Shown: positions 51,130 to 59,973, numbered from the stretch's first letter. The stretch: 64,000 nt of DNA from Acidimicrobiales bacterium (GCA_041394265.1 JAWKIO010000005.1:496001-560000), one strand, 5' to 3'. Notes: generated by a model from the sequence alone, not told the origin. Made by a program: numbers and translations.

Positions 51130-51258
51130 CGACATCCCCCTTTTCGACCGGCGTCCCCACACCGGAAGCACCGACCGCATCGGCACCGATGCGCAGTCTT
51201 CCAGACCGAGGGACGAGTGTCAGGCCGAGGGACGACCGCCACGCTCGAGAGTCGCCAC

Positions 51259-51264
51259 TAGGTT
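51259..51264 (+). promoter_or_regulatory. -10 element TAGGTT, leaderless start
   Basis: TAGGTT is 6 bases before ATG 51271. Confidence 0.6.
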
Positions 51265-51270
51265 GTCGCC

Positions 51271-52263
51271 ATGCACGTCGAGGGCGAAGCACTTCGTGCC
51301 GGGGAAACGCGGATGGTCGCGTTGACCCCGGAAGAGGCGGATCTGGCCGAGTGGGTGGAGCTGCGCGTACGCGAACGCATCACCCGACGAGTGCAGACGC
51401 TCAATGCCCTCCCCACGAAGCCGGCGTCCGTCGCACGTGCACCGATTCGTCCAGGCGATTCCGAAGTCGAACTCGCAATACCGGGCGGTCTCTCGCCCGG
51501 CTGGAGGGGCGCGGCAATGCAGTGGAGCTATGAACTGGCGCTCGTCGACGCCCGGTCGAAGGACGTCGCCTCACTCTCAGTGGACGTCGTCGGCGGGCCG
51601 ACCCTTGCAGCGGGTGAGGTGCTGCAGACGAAAGGCGACGGATCCAGGCGTGGTCCTGCCAAGCCAACAGCGCTGGTCGGACCGCCAGGTATCGATGTCG
51701 GACAATCGTGGTTCATCGGCATTGCGCTCTTGACATTCGCCGGTGCTGGCGCCTTCTTCATCAACGACGGCCTCGAGAACGGAGAAACACCGGCCGTCAT
51801 CTTCGGGTCTGTCCTCACGATCGTCTGCGTGCTGTTGGCGGTCTTGGTGTTGTCTGGGCTTCGGCCTTCGATGCGGCGTCTCAACGGGGTCTCGATCCAC
51901 CTTGACCGCAGCGTCGTGACCTTTGGATCCTCGATCGAGGTCACGCTCGATCCGGTCACCACGACTGGAGTCGAAGTCGGCATTGTCCTCGCCGAGTGCG
52001 TCACCAACACCACCGGTCAGCACGGAAGGCTCACGGCAGACGTCACGCCCGTCATCGAGAACTACCTGCCCTATGAGGGTGCCCCGGTGACCCTCGAGGT
52101 GCCGAGCGACGCACCGGGTGGCTTCAAAGGATCACGCACTCAGCTCCGGTGGGCCGTTCGTGCGCGAATCGCTGAGAATGCAGGAGGATCCGGAGGTGTC
52201 GGCATCGAAGTGCTTCGAGCACCGGAAGCGTTGCCGACCAGCCCAGATGCGTCTTCCAGCTGA
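51271..52263 (+). CDS. hypothetical membrane protein with arrestin-like ends, 330 aa
   Basis: Two adjacent membrane helices in the middle (WFIGIALLTFAGAGAFFIN and TPAVIFGSVLTIVCVLLAVLVL, about 150-195). The N-terminal 130 residues and the C-terminal 110 residues are beta-rich (MQWSYELALVDARSKDVASLSVDV; WAVRARIAENAGG) and recall the W-x-V-x-A strand of arrestin-like folds, but I cannot assign a family. Divergent from the LLM gene. Confidence 0.7.
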   Translation: MHVEGEALRAGETRMVALTPEEADLAEWVELRVRERITRRVQTLNALPTKPASVARAPIRPGDSEVELAIPGGLSPGWRGAAMQWSYELALVDARSKDVASLSVDVVGGPTLAAGEVLQTKGDGSRRGPAKPTALVGPPGIDVGQSWFIGIALLTFAGAGAFFINDGLENGETPAVIFGSVLTIVCVLLAVLVLSGLRPSMRRLNGVSIHLDRSVVTFGSSIEVTLDPVTTTGVEVGIVLAECVTNTTGQHGRLTADVTPVIENYLPYEGAPVTLEVPSDAPGGFKGSRTQLRWAVRARIAENAGGSGGVGIEVLRAPEALPTSPDASSS

Positions 52264-52355
52264 CGGCCGAGGGTCATCGATGGCGCCGCAGCCGCTTGGA
52301 TGACCGCTCGTGTTCAACCCCGCCCGACCAGCGTGAGTGCTCGGACTGCTAGAGA

Positions 52356-52934
52356 TCAGCGGCGACGGTCGAAGGCTGATGCCAGCATCCAGCGCATCAG
52401 CTTGGGGTCCTCGTCGAAGAAGGCCGACAGACGATCCGCGTCGGCCCCCTCGACGAGCGCCGGTCGCAGGTCGGGGTGCTTGGCGAGCAGCTCGTCGCGC
52501 CGTTCGACGAACTGGAGCGCTCGGCGAACGGTCGAGGTCGAGCAGCCGTGCTGCTGGGCGACCGACTGGATCGACGCACCGTTGGCGCGTGACCGGGCGA
52601 TGGCGTCGTAGTCAGAGCGGACCCCGCTCTGGCGGTAGCGCTCGGTGATCGACTCGGCGGCCCGCTCGATGGCGTCGCTCGCACGATTGTCGGCGTAGTT
52701 CCACAGCGCCATGTCGTCGGCATCACCGGCGGCGCGGCCCATCGTGGTCCACATCCGGTGGGCCGATTCATAGCGGCCCATGGCCTCGAGCCGTTCGGCG
52801 GCATGGCGGAGATCGCCGATCGTGAGCTGACCATCGGGCCGGCGCAGGTCGAGTTCCACGTCGAGTGGCACCTGACAACGGCTCGCAGCAAGGGGCTGCA
52901 GGCGGAGTCGTCCTCTCGTGATCACCGAAGGCAT
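52356..52934 (-). CDS. hypothetical helix-turn-helix protein
   Basis: 192 aa from ATG 52934. RPDGQLTIGDLRHAAERLEAMGRYESAHRMWTTMGRAAGDADDMALWNYADNRASDAIERAA is helical; SDYDAIARSRANGASIQSVAQQHGCSTSTVRRALQFVERR is a resolvase/transposase-style HTH. Likely DNA-binding, target unknown. The frame upstream of 52934 is poor. Divergent from the aminotransferase gene, so it may regulate it. Confidence 0.6.
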   Translation of the reverse strand: MPSVITRGRLRLQPLAASRCQVPLDVELDLRRPDGQLTIGDLRHAAERLEAMGRYESAHRMWTTMGRAAGDADDMALWNYADNRASDAIERAAESITERYRQSGVRSDYDAIARSRANGASIQSVAQQHGCSTSTVRRALQFVERRDELLAKHPDLRPALVEGADADRLSAFFDEDPKLMRWMLASAFDRRR

Positions 52935-53103
52935 ACCGAGGTATCGACAGCAAGTGCTCGAACTGTAGGAATCCGTTGACGAACACTGGAGAAACCCTTG
53001 AGGGTCGACGGCGGCGAGACGGCCGGCCCGCCTGGACGGACTGCAGGCCACTCTCGTCGAAGTGGCTCTCGACACACCGGGGCCTCGCTGTCAGCCTCCT
53101 GAC

Positions 53104-54279
53104 ATGACCGCACCGACGCTGCTGCAACAACTCTCGAGCGACGACCGTTGGACGTCGTCGGTGATCCGTGACCTCCTTGTCCACGCCCGCCAGCCGGGTG
53201 TGCTGTCGCTGGCCGGCGGCCTACCTGCCGTCGAGCTGCTGCCCATCGAGCGCTGCCAGGTCGCCGCCGATCGACTGTTCGCGGAGCGAGGTGGCGTGGC
53301 ACTGCAATACGGCCTCACGAGCGGCGAGCCCGAGCTGCGGGAGTTGCTGGTTCGCGGGGACGCACCCGATGTCGACCGCATCCTCGTGACGGCCGGGTCG
53401 CAACAGGCGCTCGACCTCGTCACCAGGCTGGCGGCCTCACCCACCGAGACGTCCACCGTCGTCATCGAGGACCCGGGCTACATCGGCGCATCGCAGGTGT
53501 TCCGGAGCCACGGCCACCAGCTCGTCGGCATCGGCGTCGACGCCGACGGCCTCCGGGTCGACGAGTTGGCCGACCATCTCGCCGCCGGCCTTCGCCCCCG
53601 ACTCTGCTACGTCAATCCCACCTTCCAGAACCCGACCGGTGCGACCCTGAGCGCCGAGCGAGCGCAGCGACTTGTCGAGCTGGCCGAGACCTACGACTTC
53701 CTCGTGGTGGCCGACGACCCCTACGTCGAGCTCGCGCTCGACGACCGTCCGGCTGCCACTCCCCTCCCCGAGTCGCCGCAGGTGATCCGCCTCGGGTCGA
53801 TGTCGAAGACCCTGTCGCCCGGATTGCGGATCGGCTGGATCGACGCCGACCCCCGACTCGTCGCCCAACTCGCCCTCGTGAAGCAGGCCGCGGATCTTCA
53901 CACCTCGACCTTCAACCAGCTGCTGGTGGCCGACGTGATGTCGGACTCGACTTGGTGGAGCGCCCATCTCGACGGGTTGCGCAATGGCTACCGCCAGCGC
54001 CGTGCTGCACTCCGCTCGGCGGTCGACCGGCATCTGCCGAACGCGCAGGTCACGCCGCAGGGCGGCGGCTTCTTCCTGTGGTGCGATCTCGGTGTCGACG
54101 TCGACACCCTGCTGCCGGCGGCGCTCGACCACGGCGTTGCCTTCGTCCCCGGCGCCGCCTTCGCCATCGACCAGCCGGCGAACACCTCGATCCGACTCAG
54201 CTACTCCTCGGGTGACCAGACCCAGTACGACGAAGCGGTTCGCCGCCTGGCCGCCGCCCTCGCAGCGACCACCAGCTAG
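53104..54279 (+). CDS. PLP-dependent aminotransferase, class I/II (2-aminoadipate-like)
   Basis: 391 aa. LLVHARQPGVLSLAGGLPAVELLP, LQYGLTSGEPELRELL, YVNPTFQNPTG, the PLP Asp in VVADDPYVEL and the Lys in RLGSMSKTLSPGLRIGW. This is the MocR-like/LysN subgroup without a GntR domain. Substrate probably a branched or aromatic amino acid, or 2-aminoadipate. Its last 4 bases overlap the convergent NUDIX gene. Confidence 0.93.
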   Translation: MTAPTLLQQLSSDDRWTSSVIRDLLVHARQPGVLSLAGGLPAVELLPIERCQVAADRLFAERGGVALQYGLTSGEPELRELLVRGDAPDVDRILVTAGSQQALDLVTRLAASPTETSTVVIEDPGYIGASQVFRSHGHQLVGIGVDADGLRVDELADHLAAGLRPRLCYVNPTFQNPTGATLSAERAQRLVELAETYDFLVVADDPYVELALDDRPAATPLPESPQVIRLGSMSKTLSPGLRIGWIDADPRLVAQLALVKQAADLHTSTFNQLLVADVMSDSTWWSAHLDGLRNGYRQRRAALRSAVDRHLPNAQVTPQGGGFFLWCDLGVDVDTLLPAALDHGVAFVPGAAFAIDQPANTSIRLSYSSGDQTQYDEAVRRLAAALAATTS

Positions 54280-54833
54280 CGCCCAGCACCGAGGGCCGCG
54301 ATCACCAACGGGGCGACCACCTCACGACTGTCGAGGCACACCGATCGCCCCTCCATCCACGCGAGGAGATCGGCCACGGGCACACGGTCGACCTCGACGA
54401 CTTCGGCATCCGGGCAGCTCGGCTCGGTGTCGGAGCGGACGAGGTAGACCTCGCCGACCACGGCACCGTCGTCGGCGTCGTAGGCCACCCGGCCCAGGGG
54501 CCACAACGCTTCGCCGGTCAGACCAGCCTCTTCCGCCAATTCGCGGCGGGCCGCCGACACCCAGTCCTCGCCCACGTTGCAGATCCCACCGAAGGCCAGA
54601 TCCCACCATCCGGGGTAGACGTCCTTCCAATCGGCGCGCCGGTGCACGACGACACGATCGGCCGAGTCGATCACCGCGACGTAGGTGCAGCGATGCCTCA
54701 GCACCCCGGCACGCACGGCCGCACGGGTCACGATGCCGATGACGTTGCCGTCACGGTCGACGTGCTCGACCATCTCGGCGCCGGCTGACACTGCTCGATC
54801 GGTTGGCGACTCGCCGCCCGAGCGCTCGGCCAT
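54276..54833 (-). CDS. NUDIX hydrolase
   Basis: 185 aa. A perfect Nudix box: G-ICNVG-E-DWVSAAR-REL-A-EE-A-G-L (G-x5-E-x7-REU-x-EE-x-GU). The upstream HRCTYVAVIDSADRVVVHRRADWKDVYPGWWDLAFGG resembles the YfcD/isopentenyl-diphosphate-isomerase-like subgroup. Hydrolyses a nucleoside diphosphate derivative, exact substrate unknown. It starts 3 bases after the ferredoxin reductase stop, so it is in that operon. Confidence 0.92.
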   Translation of the reverse strand: MAERSGGESPTDRAVSAGAEMVEHVDRDGNVIGIVTRAAVRAGVLRHRCTYVAVIDSADRVVVHRRADWKDVYPGWWDLAFGGICNVGEDWVSAARRELAEEAGLTGEALWPLGRVAYDADDGAVVGEVYLVRSDTEPSCPDAEVVEVDRVPVADLLAWMEGRSVCLDSREVVAPLVIAALGAGR

Positions 54834-54836
54834 TGC

Positions 54837-56063
54837 TCAGTCCGAGAGTGCGGTACGGGCCTCGTCGAGTGAGGCGCCCTGGCCAAGCAGCATGCGGGCC
54901 TGGATGGCTTGGCGTGGCCGGTTCCAGCCGAGGGCGCCGACGAACGAGCCGTTGTCGTCGGCGTAGATCTGGAGAAACACCTGTTCCTCGATCGAGCCGT
55001 TGACCACCTCGGCGTTCGGCGTGGGGATGCCGGCCAGCTGGATCTTGCGGTCGTACTGGTCGGACCAGAACCACGGGGTCGGTGCGTAGGGCTCGACGTC
55101 GTCGCCCTGATCGAGTGCCAGGAGTCGACGGGCCACGTAGGTGCCCTGTTCGACGGCGTTGTCCCACTGCTCGACTCGGGTGAGCGTGCCGCCGAAGCGG
55201 GGGTTCGGCCAGCGGGCGACGTCACCAGCGGCGACGATGCCGGGCGCCGCCAGGCAGGTCTCATCGCAGACGACGCCGTTGTCGATGGTCAGCCCCGACC
55301 CTTCGAGCCACGCCGTGTTGGGCACGCACCCCACCCCGACGACCACGAGATCGGTCTCGATGACCTCACCATCGGCGAGCGTCACCGACGCCACCGCACC
55401 GTTGTCGCCGGCTTGCAGTGAGGCCACCCCGGTGCCGAGTCGTACGTCGACCCCGTGCCCGCGGTGGAGGTCGGCGATCGCTTCGCCGGCACCGTGGTCG
55501 AGCACCCGAGCCAGCGGCATCGGCGCGGCCTCGATCAGCGTGACCTCGAGCCCGAGTCCTCGGGCGGTCGAGGCGACCTCGGCCCCGATGAACCCGGCAC
55601 CGACCACGACCACTCGCTTCGGGCCAGCGGCGAGGGCGTCGTGCAGCCCGCGGGCGTCGGCGAGGGTGCGGAGTTCGAACACACCGGGAAGGTCGAAGCC
55701 GTCGAGCCGACGGGGCGACGAGCCGGTGGCGATCACGATTCCGTCGGCGACGAGCGTCGAGCCGTCGCTCAGACCGATCGTGTGCGCACCACCATCGGAA
55801 GATGCGAGTTCGAGCGACATGGCGGCGACGCCGAGCCGCCAGTCGACCCCGAGCGCCTCGGGATCGGCGGCGCCTCGCAGACGCAGCTTCTCCTCGGGCA
55901 CCCGACCGTCGAGAAATCCCTTCGACAGCGGCGGACGGTCGTAGGGGTAGTCGGGCTCGTCACCGACGATGGTGAGCGTGCCCTCGTAGCCGCCGCGGCG
56001 CAGTCCCTGGGCTGCCTGCAGGCCCGCCAGCGATGCGCCGACGACCACGATGTGCTCGTACAT
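54837..56063 (-). CDS. FAD-dependent ferredoxin reductase
   Basis: 408 aa, from ATG 56063 (MYEHIVVVGASLAGLQAAQGLRRGGYEG). FAD site GASLAG, PYDRPPLSKGFLDG, the NAD(P)H site VVVVGAGFIGAEVASTARGLG, and the second FAD motif GIVAAGDVARWPNP; C-terminal reductase domain. Matches oxygenase/P450-linked ferredoxin reductases. The ferredoxin gene lies 7 bases upstream, so it is the natural partner. No P450 or Rieske oxygenase gene is nearby. Confidence 0.93.
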   Translation of the reverse strand: MYEHIVVVGASLAGLQAAQGLRRGGYEGTLTIVGDEPDYPYDRPPLSKGFLDGRVPEEKLRLRGAADPEALGVDWRLGVAAMSLELASSDGGAHTIGLSDGSTLVADGIVIATGSSPRRLDGFDLPGVFELRTLADARGLHDALAAGPKRVVVVGAGFIGAEVASTARGLGLEVTLIEAAPMPLARVLDHGAGEAIADLHRGHGVDVRLGTGVASLQAGDNGAVASVTLADGEVIETDLVVVGVGCVPNTAWLEGSGLTIDNGVVCDETCLAAPGIVAAGDVARWPNPRFGGTLTRVEQWDNAVEQGTYVARRLLALDQGDDVEPYAPTPWFWSDQYDRKIQLAGIPTPNAEVVNGSIEEQVFLQIYADDNGSFVGALGWNRPRQAIQARMLLGQGASLDEARTALSD

Positions 56064-56070
56064 CGGCGGC

Positions 56071-56262
56071 TCAGTCCTCCAGGCTGATGGCTTGCTTCGG
56101 GCACCGCTCGACCGCCTCGCGCACCTTGTCGTGCATCTCGGCCGGCGGGTTCTCCTGGAGGATGTAGAGGAAGTCGTCGTCGCGGACCTCGAACACCTCG
56201 GGCACGATGGCCATGCACACCGCGTTGCTCTCACACAGATCGAAATCGACCACGACCTTCAT
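56071..56262 (-). CDS. 3Fe-4S-type ferredoxin (P450-type)
   Basis: 63 aa. KVVVDFDLCESNAVCMAIVPEVFEV ... VREAVERCPKQAISLED: three cysteines in the C-x5-C ... C-P arrangement of [3Fe-4S] or [4Fe-4S] P450 ferredoxins. GGGAGG is 5 bases before the ATG. Donates electrons received from the adjacent reductase. Confidence 0.93.
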   Translation of the reverse strand: MKVVVDFDLCESNAVCMAIVPEVFEVRDDDFLYILQENPPAEMHDKVREAVERCPKQAISLED

Positions 56263-56313
56263 TACTGCCTCCCTGGCACCGTTGCTGGATTGGTCTGCAC
56301 CTTACTGTGCAGG

Positions 56314-57102
56314 TCAGAACCGGGTGTAGCCACCGTCGACGACGATCTCGTCACCGGTGAGGAACGATTGGGTCGGATCGGCAAGGAACGCGCCGACCGC
56401 TTCGAAGTCGTCGGGCGTTCCCCAACGCCGGACCGGCGTGCGCTGGGTGGTGTTGGTGAGGAACTTGTCGTTCTGGCGCCCGGCCTCGGTCATCTCGGTC
56501 TCGGTCCATCCGGGGATGATGCTGTTGGCTCGGATCCCGTAGCGAGCCAGCTCGACGGCGAGCCCTCGCATCATGGCGAGCATGCCTGCCTTGGACACAG
56601 CGTAAGGCTGGGCCCGAGGCGCACCGTGGATGGCCGAAGTCGATGACACACCGACCAACGAGCCGCCCTCGCCTCGCTCGATCATGTGGCGGGCACCCTC
56701 TCGCAGGGTCAGGAAGGCCCCGTCGATGTTGACCGAATGCACCCGACGCCACAGTTCGAGCGTCTGCTCGACGAACGGTGCGCCCTCGCCGACCCCGGCG
56801 TTGGCGAACACGGCGTCGACCTTGCCGAGGGCGCTGACCGCCTCGGCGAACGACGTGACCACCTCCTCCTCGGAACGGACGTCGACCCGCTGGGCGAGCA
56901 CCCGGCCCGCGCCGCCGGTCCGCATCGGTGCCGACTGAAGGGCGTCGTCGTTGAGCTGCGCCTCGGCAACCGCGAGCTTGTCGGTGTTGGTCCCCCAGAT
57001 CACCACGTCGGCACCGGCCTTCACGCAGCCCTTGGCGATACCGAGGCCGATGCCTCCGTTGCCGCCCGTCACGAGTACCACACGTCCGTTGAGATCGATC
57101 AT
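56314..57102 (-). CDS. short-chain dehydrogenase/reductase
   Basis: 262 aa classical SDR. NAD(P)-binding TGGNGGIGLGIA, NAG motif FANAGVG, catalytic Ser in VGVSSTSAIHG, YAVSK (Tyr/Lys), and the C-terminal LTGDEIVVDGGYTRF. The cofactor loop VIWGTNTDK suggests NAD or NADP without certainty. Upstream of the ferredoxin gene (51 bases), so possibly part of one degradative operon. It has its own TAGGTT -10 box. Confidence 0.93.
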   Translation of the reverse strand: MIDLNGRVVLVTGGNGGIGLGIAKGCVKAGADVVIWGTNTDKLAVAEAQLNDDALQSAPMRTGGAGRVLAQRVDVRSEEEVVTSFAEAVSALGKVDAVFANAGVGEGAPFVEQTLELWRRVHSVNIDGAFLTLREGARHMIERGEGGSLVGVSSTSAIHGAPRAQPYAVSKAGMLAMMRGLAVELARYGIRANSIIPGWTETEMTEAGRQNDKFLTNTTQRTPVRRWGTPDDFEAVGAFLADPTQSFLTGDEIVVDGGYTRF

Positions 57103-57108
57103 GTGCGG

Positions 57109-57114
57109 AACCTA
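57109..57114 (-). promoter_or_regulatory. -10 element TAGGTT, leaderless start (minus strand)
   Basis: On the minus strand TAGGTT is 6 bases before ATG 57102 of the SDR gene. Confidence 0.6.
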
Positions 57115-57220
57115 CAAGAAGTTTGGCGAACTTCGGGAATGCGCCACGGTGCTCCCCGGTTCCCGTCCCATGCCACGAACATCCCATCAGCGCCCGAACG
57201 CGCTCGATACGCCCGCCGCA

Positions 57221-57868
57221 GTGCGTTCTCGAGCCCGCGTGCTCACGGTCGCCCTCGCCCTGGCCCTGGCAACCGCAGCGTGCGGCTCGAGTACGGGCGA
57301 CACGGCAGCGACGCCGACCACCGCCGCCGGAGCGACCACGGCTGACTCGGACACCACCGCATCAACTGCTGCGGCTGCGGCCGACGATGGAGGCAGCGCG
57401 GCCGACGATGATGCGACGGCCGACGAGGCAACCACCGACGAGGCGCCGACCGGCAACTTCCCAGCGGTCGACGTGGTCGATCTCGCTTCGGGGTCGACGG
57501 TCGATTTCGCCACCGAGGTGTCGGGCAGCGGCCTGCCGACGCTCATCTGGTTCTGGGCTCCGCATTGACCCACCTGTCGGGCTGAGGGCCCGGCCGTCGA
57601 GCAGTTTGCTCGACAGAACGCCGACACCCTGAACGTGGTGGGGCTCGGCACCCAGGACGACCTCGATTACGCACTCGACTTCGTCGCCTCCACCGGCACG
57701 TCGACCTTCCCGATGTACTGGGAGGACGGTGGCTTCGACGGCTGGGCGTTCTACGGCGTCCGCAGTCAGCCAGCCGGTGTGTTGGTCGACGCCGACGGGA
57801 ACGTGATCGAGAGCTGGTCGGGCCGATTCTCACTCGACACAGTGCTCGAGCTCGCCTCCGGCATCTGA
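57221..57868 (+). CDS. selenocysteine-containing thioredoxin-like lipoprotein (U-P-T-C)
   Basis: 215 aa with Sec at residue 116 (TGA 57566-57568). The frame is open from 57170 to the TGA and continues unbroken from 57569 to TGA 57866. The junction is WFWAPH-U-PTCRAEGPAVEQF, exactly the thioredoxin WAPWC-x-x-C site with the first Cys as U. After it come DDLDYALDFVASTGTSTFPMYWEDGG, the cis-Pro SQPAGVLVDADG and WSGRFSLDTVLELA, all TlpA/ResA-like. GTG 57221 gives MRSRARVLTVALALALATAAC (lipobox TAAC) followed by a Thr/Asp linker; ATG 57170 is an alternative. A 7-bp hairpin follows the TGA. Sits 27 bases before a molybdoenzyme gene, so reduction of it or delivery to it is possible. Confidence 0.9.
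57566..57595 (+). promoter_or_regulatory. candidate bacterial SECIS element of the thioredoxin-like gene
   Basis: Directly after the TGA, GUCGGGC (57576-57582) pairs with GCCCGGC (57588-57594; one U-G pair) around the loop UGAGG. A G lies in the first two loop bases, as bacterial SECIS elements require; the stem is 7 bp. GC-rich sequence makes chance hairpins common, so this is weaker than the fdh element. Confidence 0.6.
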
Positions 57869-57895
57869 ACCTCCACCCCCAACCGAACAGCAACC

Positions 57896-59545
57896 ATGGA
57901 CACGATGACCAGCTCCGACACGACCAGCTCCGAACGCAATGGCGCGTCATCGCCATGGTTGCCGGCGGCCATCGCCGGCCTCGTCGCCGGCGGTCTCGCA
58001 CTGGCTGCAGGTGAGCTGGTTGCCAGTCTGGCGGCGCCGCAACCTGGCCCCGTCACGGGTGTGGCCAACCGAGTCGTCGACTCGGCGCCTACCTGGTTCG
58101 TGAACTTCGGCAAGGACCTGTTCGGGTTGGCCGACAAGCCGGCACTCGTGCTCGGCACGATCATCATCTCGGTGGCGATCGCCGCCGTGCTCGGCGTGAC
58201 CAGCCGGTCGCGACGTTGGATCGGTCGCGCCGGCTTCGCCGCCTTCGGCGTGGTGGGCGCCCTCGCGATCGGCGTCGATGCGCAGGGCGGCTGGCTGGGC
58301 GCCATCGTCACCAGCGTGGCGGCGGTCGCAGCCGGTGTCGGGGCGCTCGAGTTGCTCCTCGGCCGCCTGCAATCGGCGTCGTCCAGCCCGAGCCTGCGCC
58401 CGGCCGGCGCCGTGCCGATCGGCGTCACCGAATCACCAACCAACCCGGCGGTCGGACGCCGGTCGTTCCTCGCCGCGACCGGCGTCGTCGGTGCCGTGGC
58501 GGTCGCCGGCGGCGCAGCATCGCGGTCACTCCGTGGCCGCTCGAGCGTCGAGGTGGCGCGAGACGACGCCCGATCAGCCGTCCAGGCCAGCGCCGGCGGC
58601 GAGGCGGCGAACGTCCAGGCGAAGATCGACGCCGTTGCGACGTCGGAGGTGGCAAGCACGCCCGGGATCACTCCCATCGTGATCAGCGGCGAGGACTTCT
58701 ACCGGATCGACACGGCGCTGCTGGTGCCCCAGGTCGACCCCGCGACATGGACCTTCACGATCAAGGGCATGGTCGAGAACGAGCTCACCTTCACCTACGA
58801 CGAACTCCTGGCTCGCGCCACGACGATCGAGACCGTGACCCTGTCGTGTGTCTCCAACGAAGTCGGCGGCGGACTCGTCGGCAATGCGGTCTGGCAGGGC
58901 ATTCCGCTGACCGAACTCCTCGACGAAGCCGGCGTGCTCCCGGGTGCCACGCAGATCAAGTCGACCTCGGTCGACGGCTGGGACTGCGGCTTCCCGACGG
59001 CCGCCGCCTACGACGGACGCACCTCGCTGCTTGCGGTGGGCATGAACGATGAGCCGCTCCCGGTGCTTCATGGCTTTCCGGCCCGCCTCGTCGTGAGCGG
59101 CCTCTACGGCTACGTATCGGCGACCAAGTGGATCGAATCGATCGAACTCACCACCCTCGAGGACTTCGACGGTTACTGGATCCCTCGGGGTTGGTCCAAG
59201 CTCGGCCCCATCAAGACCCAATCACGTATCGACACGCCCCGCCGCAACCAGACCGTGCCCGCCGGCACCACCCCGATCGCGGGTGTGGCGTGGGCCCCCA
59301 ACACTGGGATCGAGAAGGTCGAGATCCGCATCGACGGCGGCGACTGGCTCGAGGCGTCGCTGGGCGAATCGCTCGGCCCCGACGCCTGGCGCCAGTGGGT
59401 ACTCAACTGGGACGCCACCTCCGGCGATCACCGCATCGAAGTTCGGGCCACCGACAGCTCGGGCTACACCCAGACCGATGTCCGCACCGATGTCGCACCC
59501 GACGGCGCCACCGGCTGGCACACGATCGACATGACCGTGGCCTGA
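57896..59545 (+). CDS. membrane-anchored sulfite-oxidase-type molybdopterin oxidoreductase
   Basis: 549 aa. The first 180 residues hold about four membrane helices (WLPAAIAGLVAGGLALAAGELV, LVLGTIIISVAIAAVLG, FAAFGVVGALAIGV, IVTSVAAVAAGVGALELLL). Then GRRSFLAATGVVGAVAVAGG resembles a twin-arginine signal, followed by an oxidoreductase Moco domain (DFYRIDTALLVPQVDPATWTFTIKGMV ... TIETVTLSCVSNEVGGGLVGNAVWQGIPLTELL, with the Mo-ligand Cys) and a dimerisation domain (PRRNQTVPAGTTPIAGVAWAPNTGIEKVEIRIDGGDW). Substrate (sulfite, sulfoxide or other) unknown. Confidence 0.9.
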   Translation: MDTMTSSDTTSSERNGASSPWLPAAIAGLVAGGLALAAGELVASLAAPQPGPVTGVANRVVDSAPTWFVNFGKDLFGLADKPALVLGTIIISVAIAAVLGVTSRSRRWIGRAGFAAFGVVGALAIGVDAQGGWLGAIVTSVAAVAAGVGALELLLGRLQSASSSPSLRPAGAVPIGVTESPTNPAVGRRSFLAATGVVGAVAVAGGAASRSLRGRSSVEVARDDARSAVQASAGGEAANVQAKIDAVATSEVASTPGITPIVISGEDFYRIDTALLVPQVDPATWTFTIKGMVENELTFTYDELLARATTIETVTLSCVSNEVGGGLVGNAVWQGIPLTELLDEAGVLPGATQIKSTSVDGWDCGFPTAAAYDGRTSLLAVGMNDEPLPVLHGFPARLVVSGLYGYVSATKWIESIELTTLEDFDGYWIPRGWSKLGPIKTQSRIDTPRRNQTVPAGTTPIAGVAWAPNTGIEKVEIRIDGGDWLEASLGESLGPDAWRQWVLNWDATSGDHRIEVRATDSSGYTQTDVRTDVAPDGATGWHTIDMTVA

Positions 59546-59560
59546 TCGGCATCTGCGCTG

Positions 59561-59615
59561 ACCTCAGGGGAGGTAGCCCCGGGGGTTCACCGCCGAGCCG
59601 TTGACCCGGAGCTCG
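59561..59615 (-). repeat. 55-base copy of the M23 gene 3' end (remote copy)
   Basis: On the minus strand it encodes ELRVNGSAVNPRGYLP-stop, like the end of the M23 gene (EVRVNGSAVNPRGYLP-stop at 60302-60356). 51 of 55 bases match; three of four changes are silent third-position changes. It ends 2 bases before the vapC stop. Confidence 0.85.
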
Positions 59616-59616
59616 C

Positions 59617-59973
59617 TCAGAGCTTGCGGAACGCGACGTCGAGGACCGCCATGTCCGCCGGGTCGGTGGTCAGGATCGGCATCCCGAGGTGATCGGCCAG
59701 TACGGCCAGACTGGCGTCGACCACATCGCTCGATCCCGCGACTGCGCTACGGCGCCCGATCACCCGCGGATCACCGAAGGGGTACACCGTTGTGGCCCTC
59801 ACCAACATCGCCATCGGCACCTGCTTGGCTGGATCCCGCCAAGCCTGCGCCAACGCAACCTCGTTCGTGGCCGGCTCGACACCCTCAGCCTGCATCTTCT
59901 CGACCAGGGCAAGCACCACCCGTCGCTGCGAGGGATTCTCGAGAGCGAGGAACACCCCAGCGTCGAGAATCAC
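59617..59973 (-). CDS. vapC: VapC toxin (PIN domain)
   Basis: 118 aa from GTG 59973, which overlaps the vapB stop as GTGA. ILDAGVFLALEN (first Asp), ATNEVALAQAW (Glu), SSDVVDASLAVLADHLG (Asp pair) and ILTTDPADMAVL (last Asp) complete the PIN metal site. VapC toxins cut specific tRNA or rRNA sites. The gene ends immediately before the remote M23 3'-end copy. Confidence 0.9.
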   Translation of the reverse strand: MILDAGVFLALENPSQRRVVLALVEKMQAEGVEPATNEVALAQAWRDPAKQVPMAMLVRATTVYPFGDPRVIGRRSAVAGSSDVVDASLAVLADHLGMPILTTDPADMAVLDVAFRKL

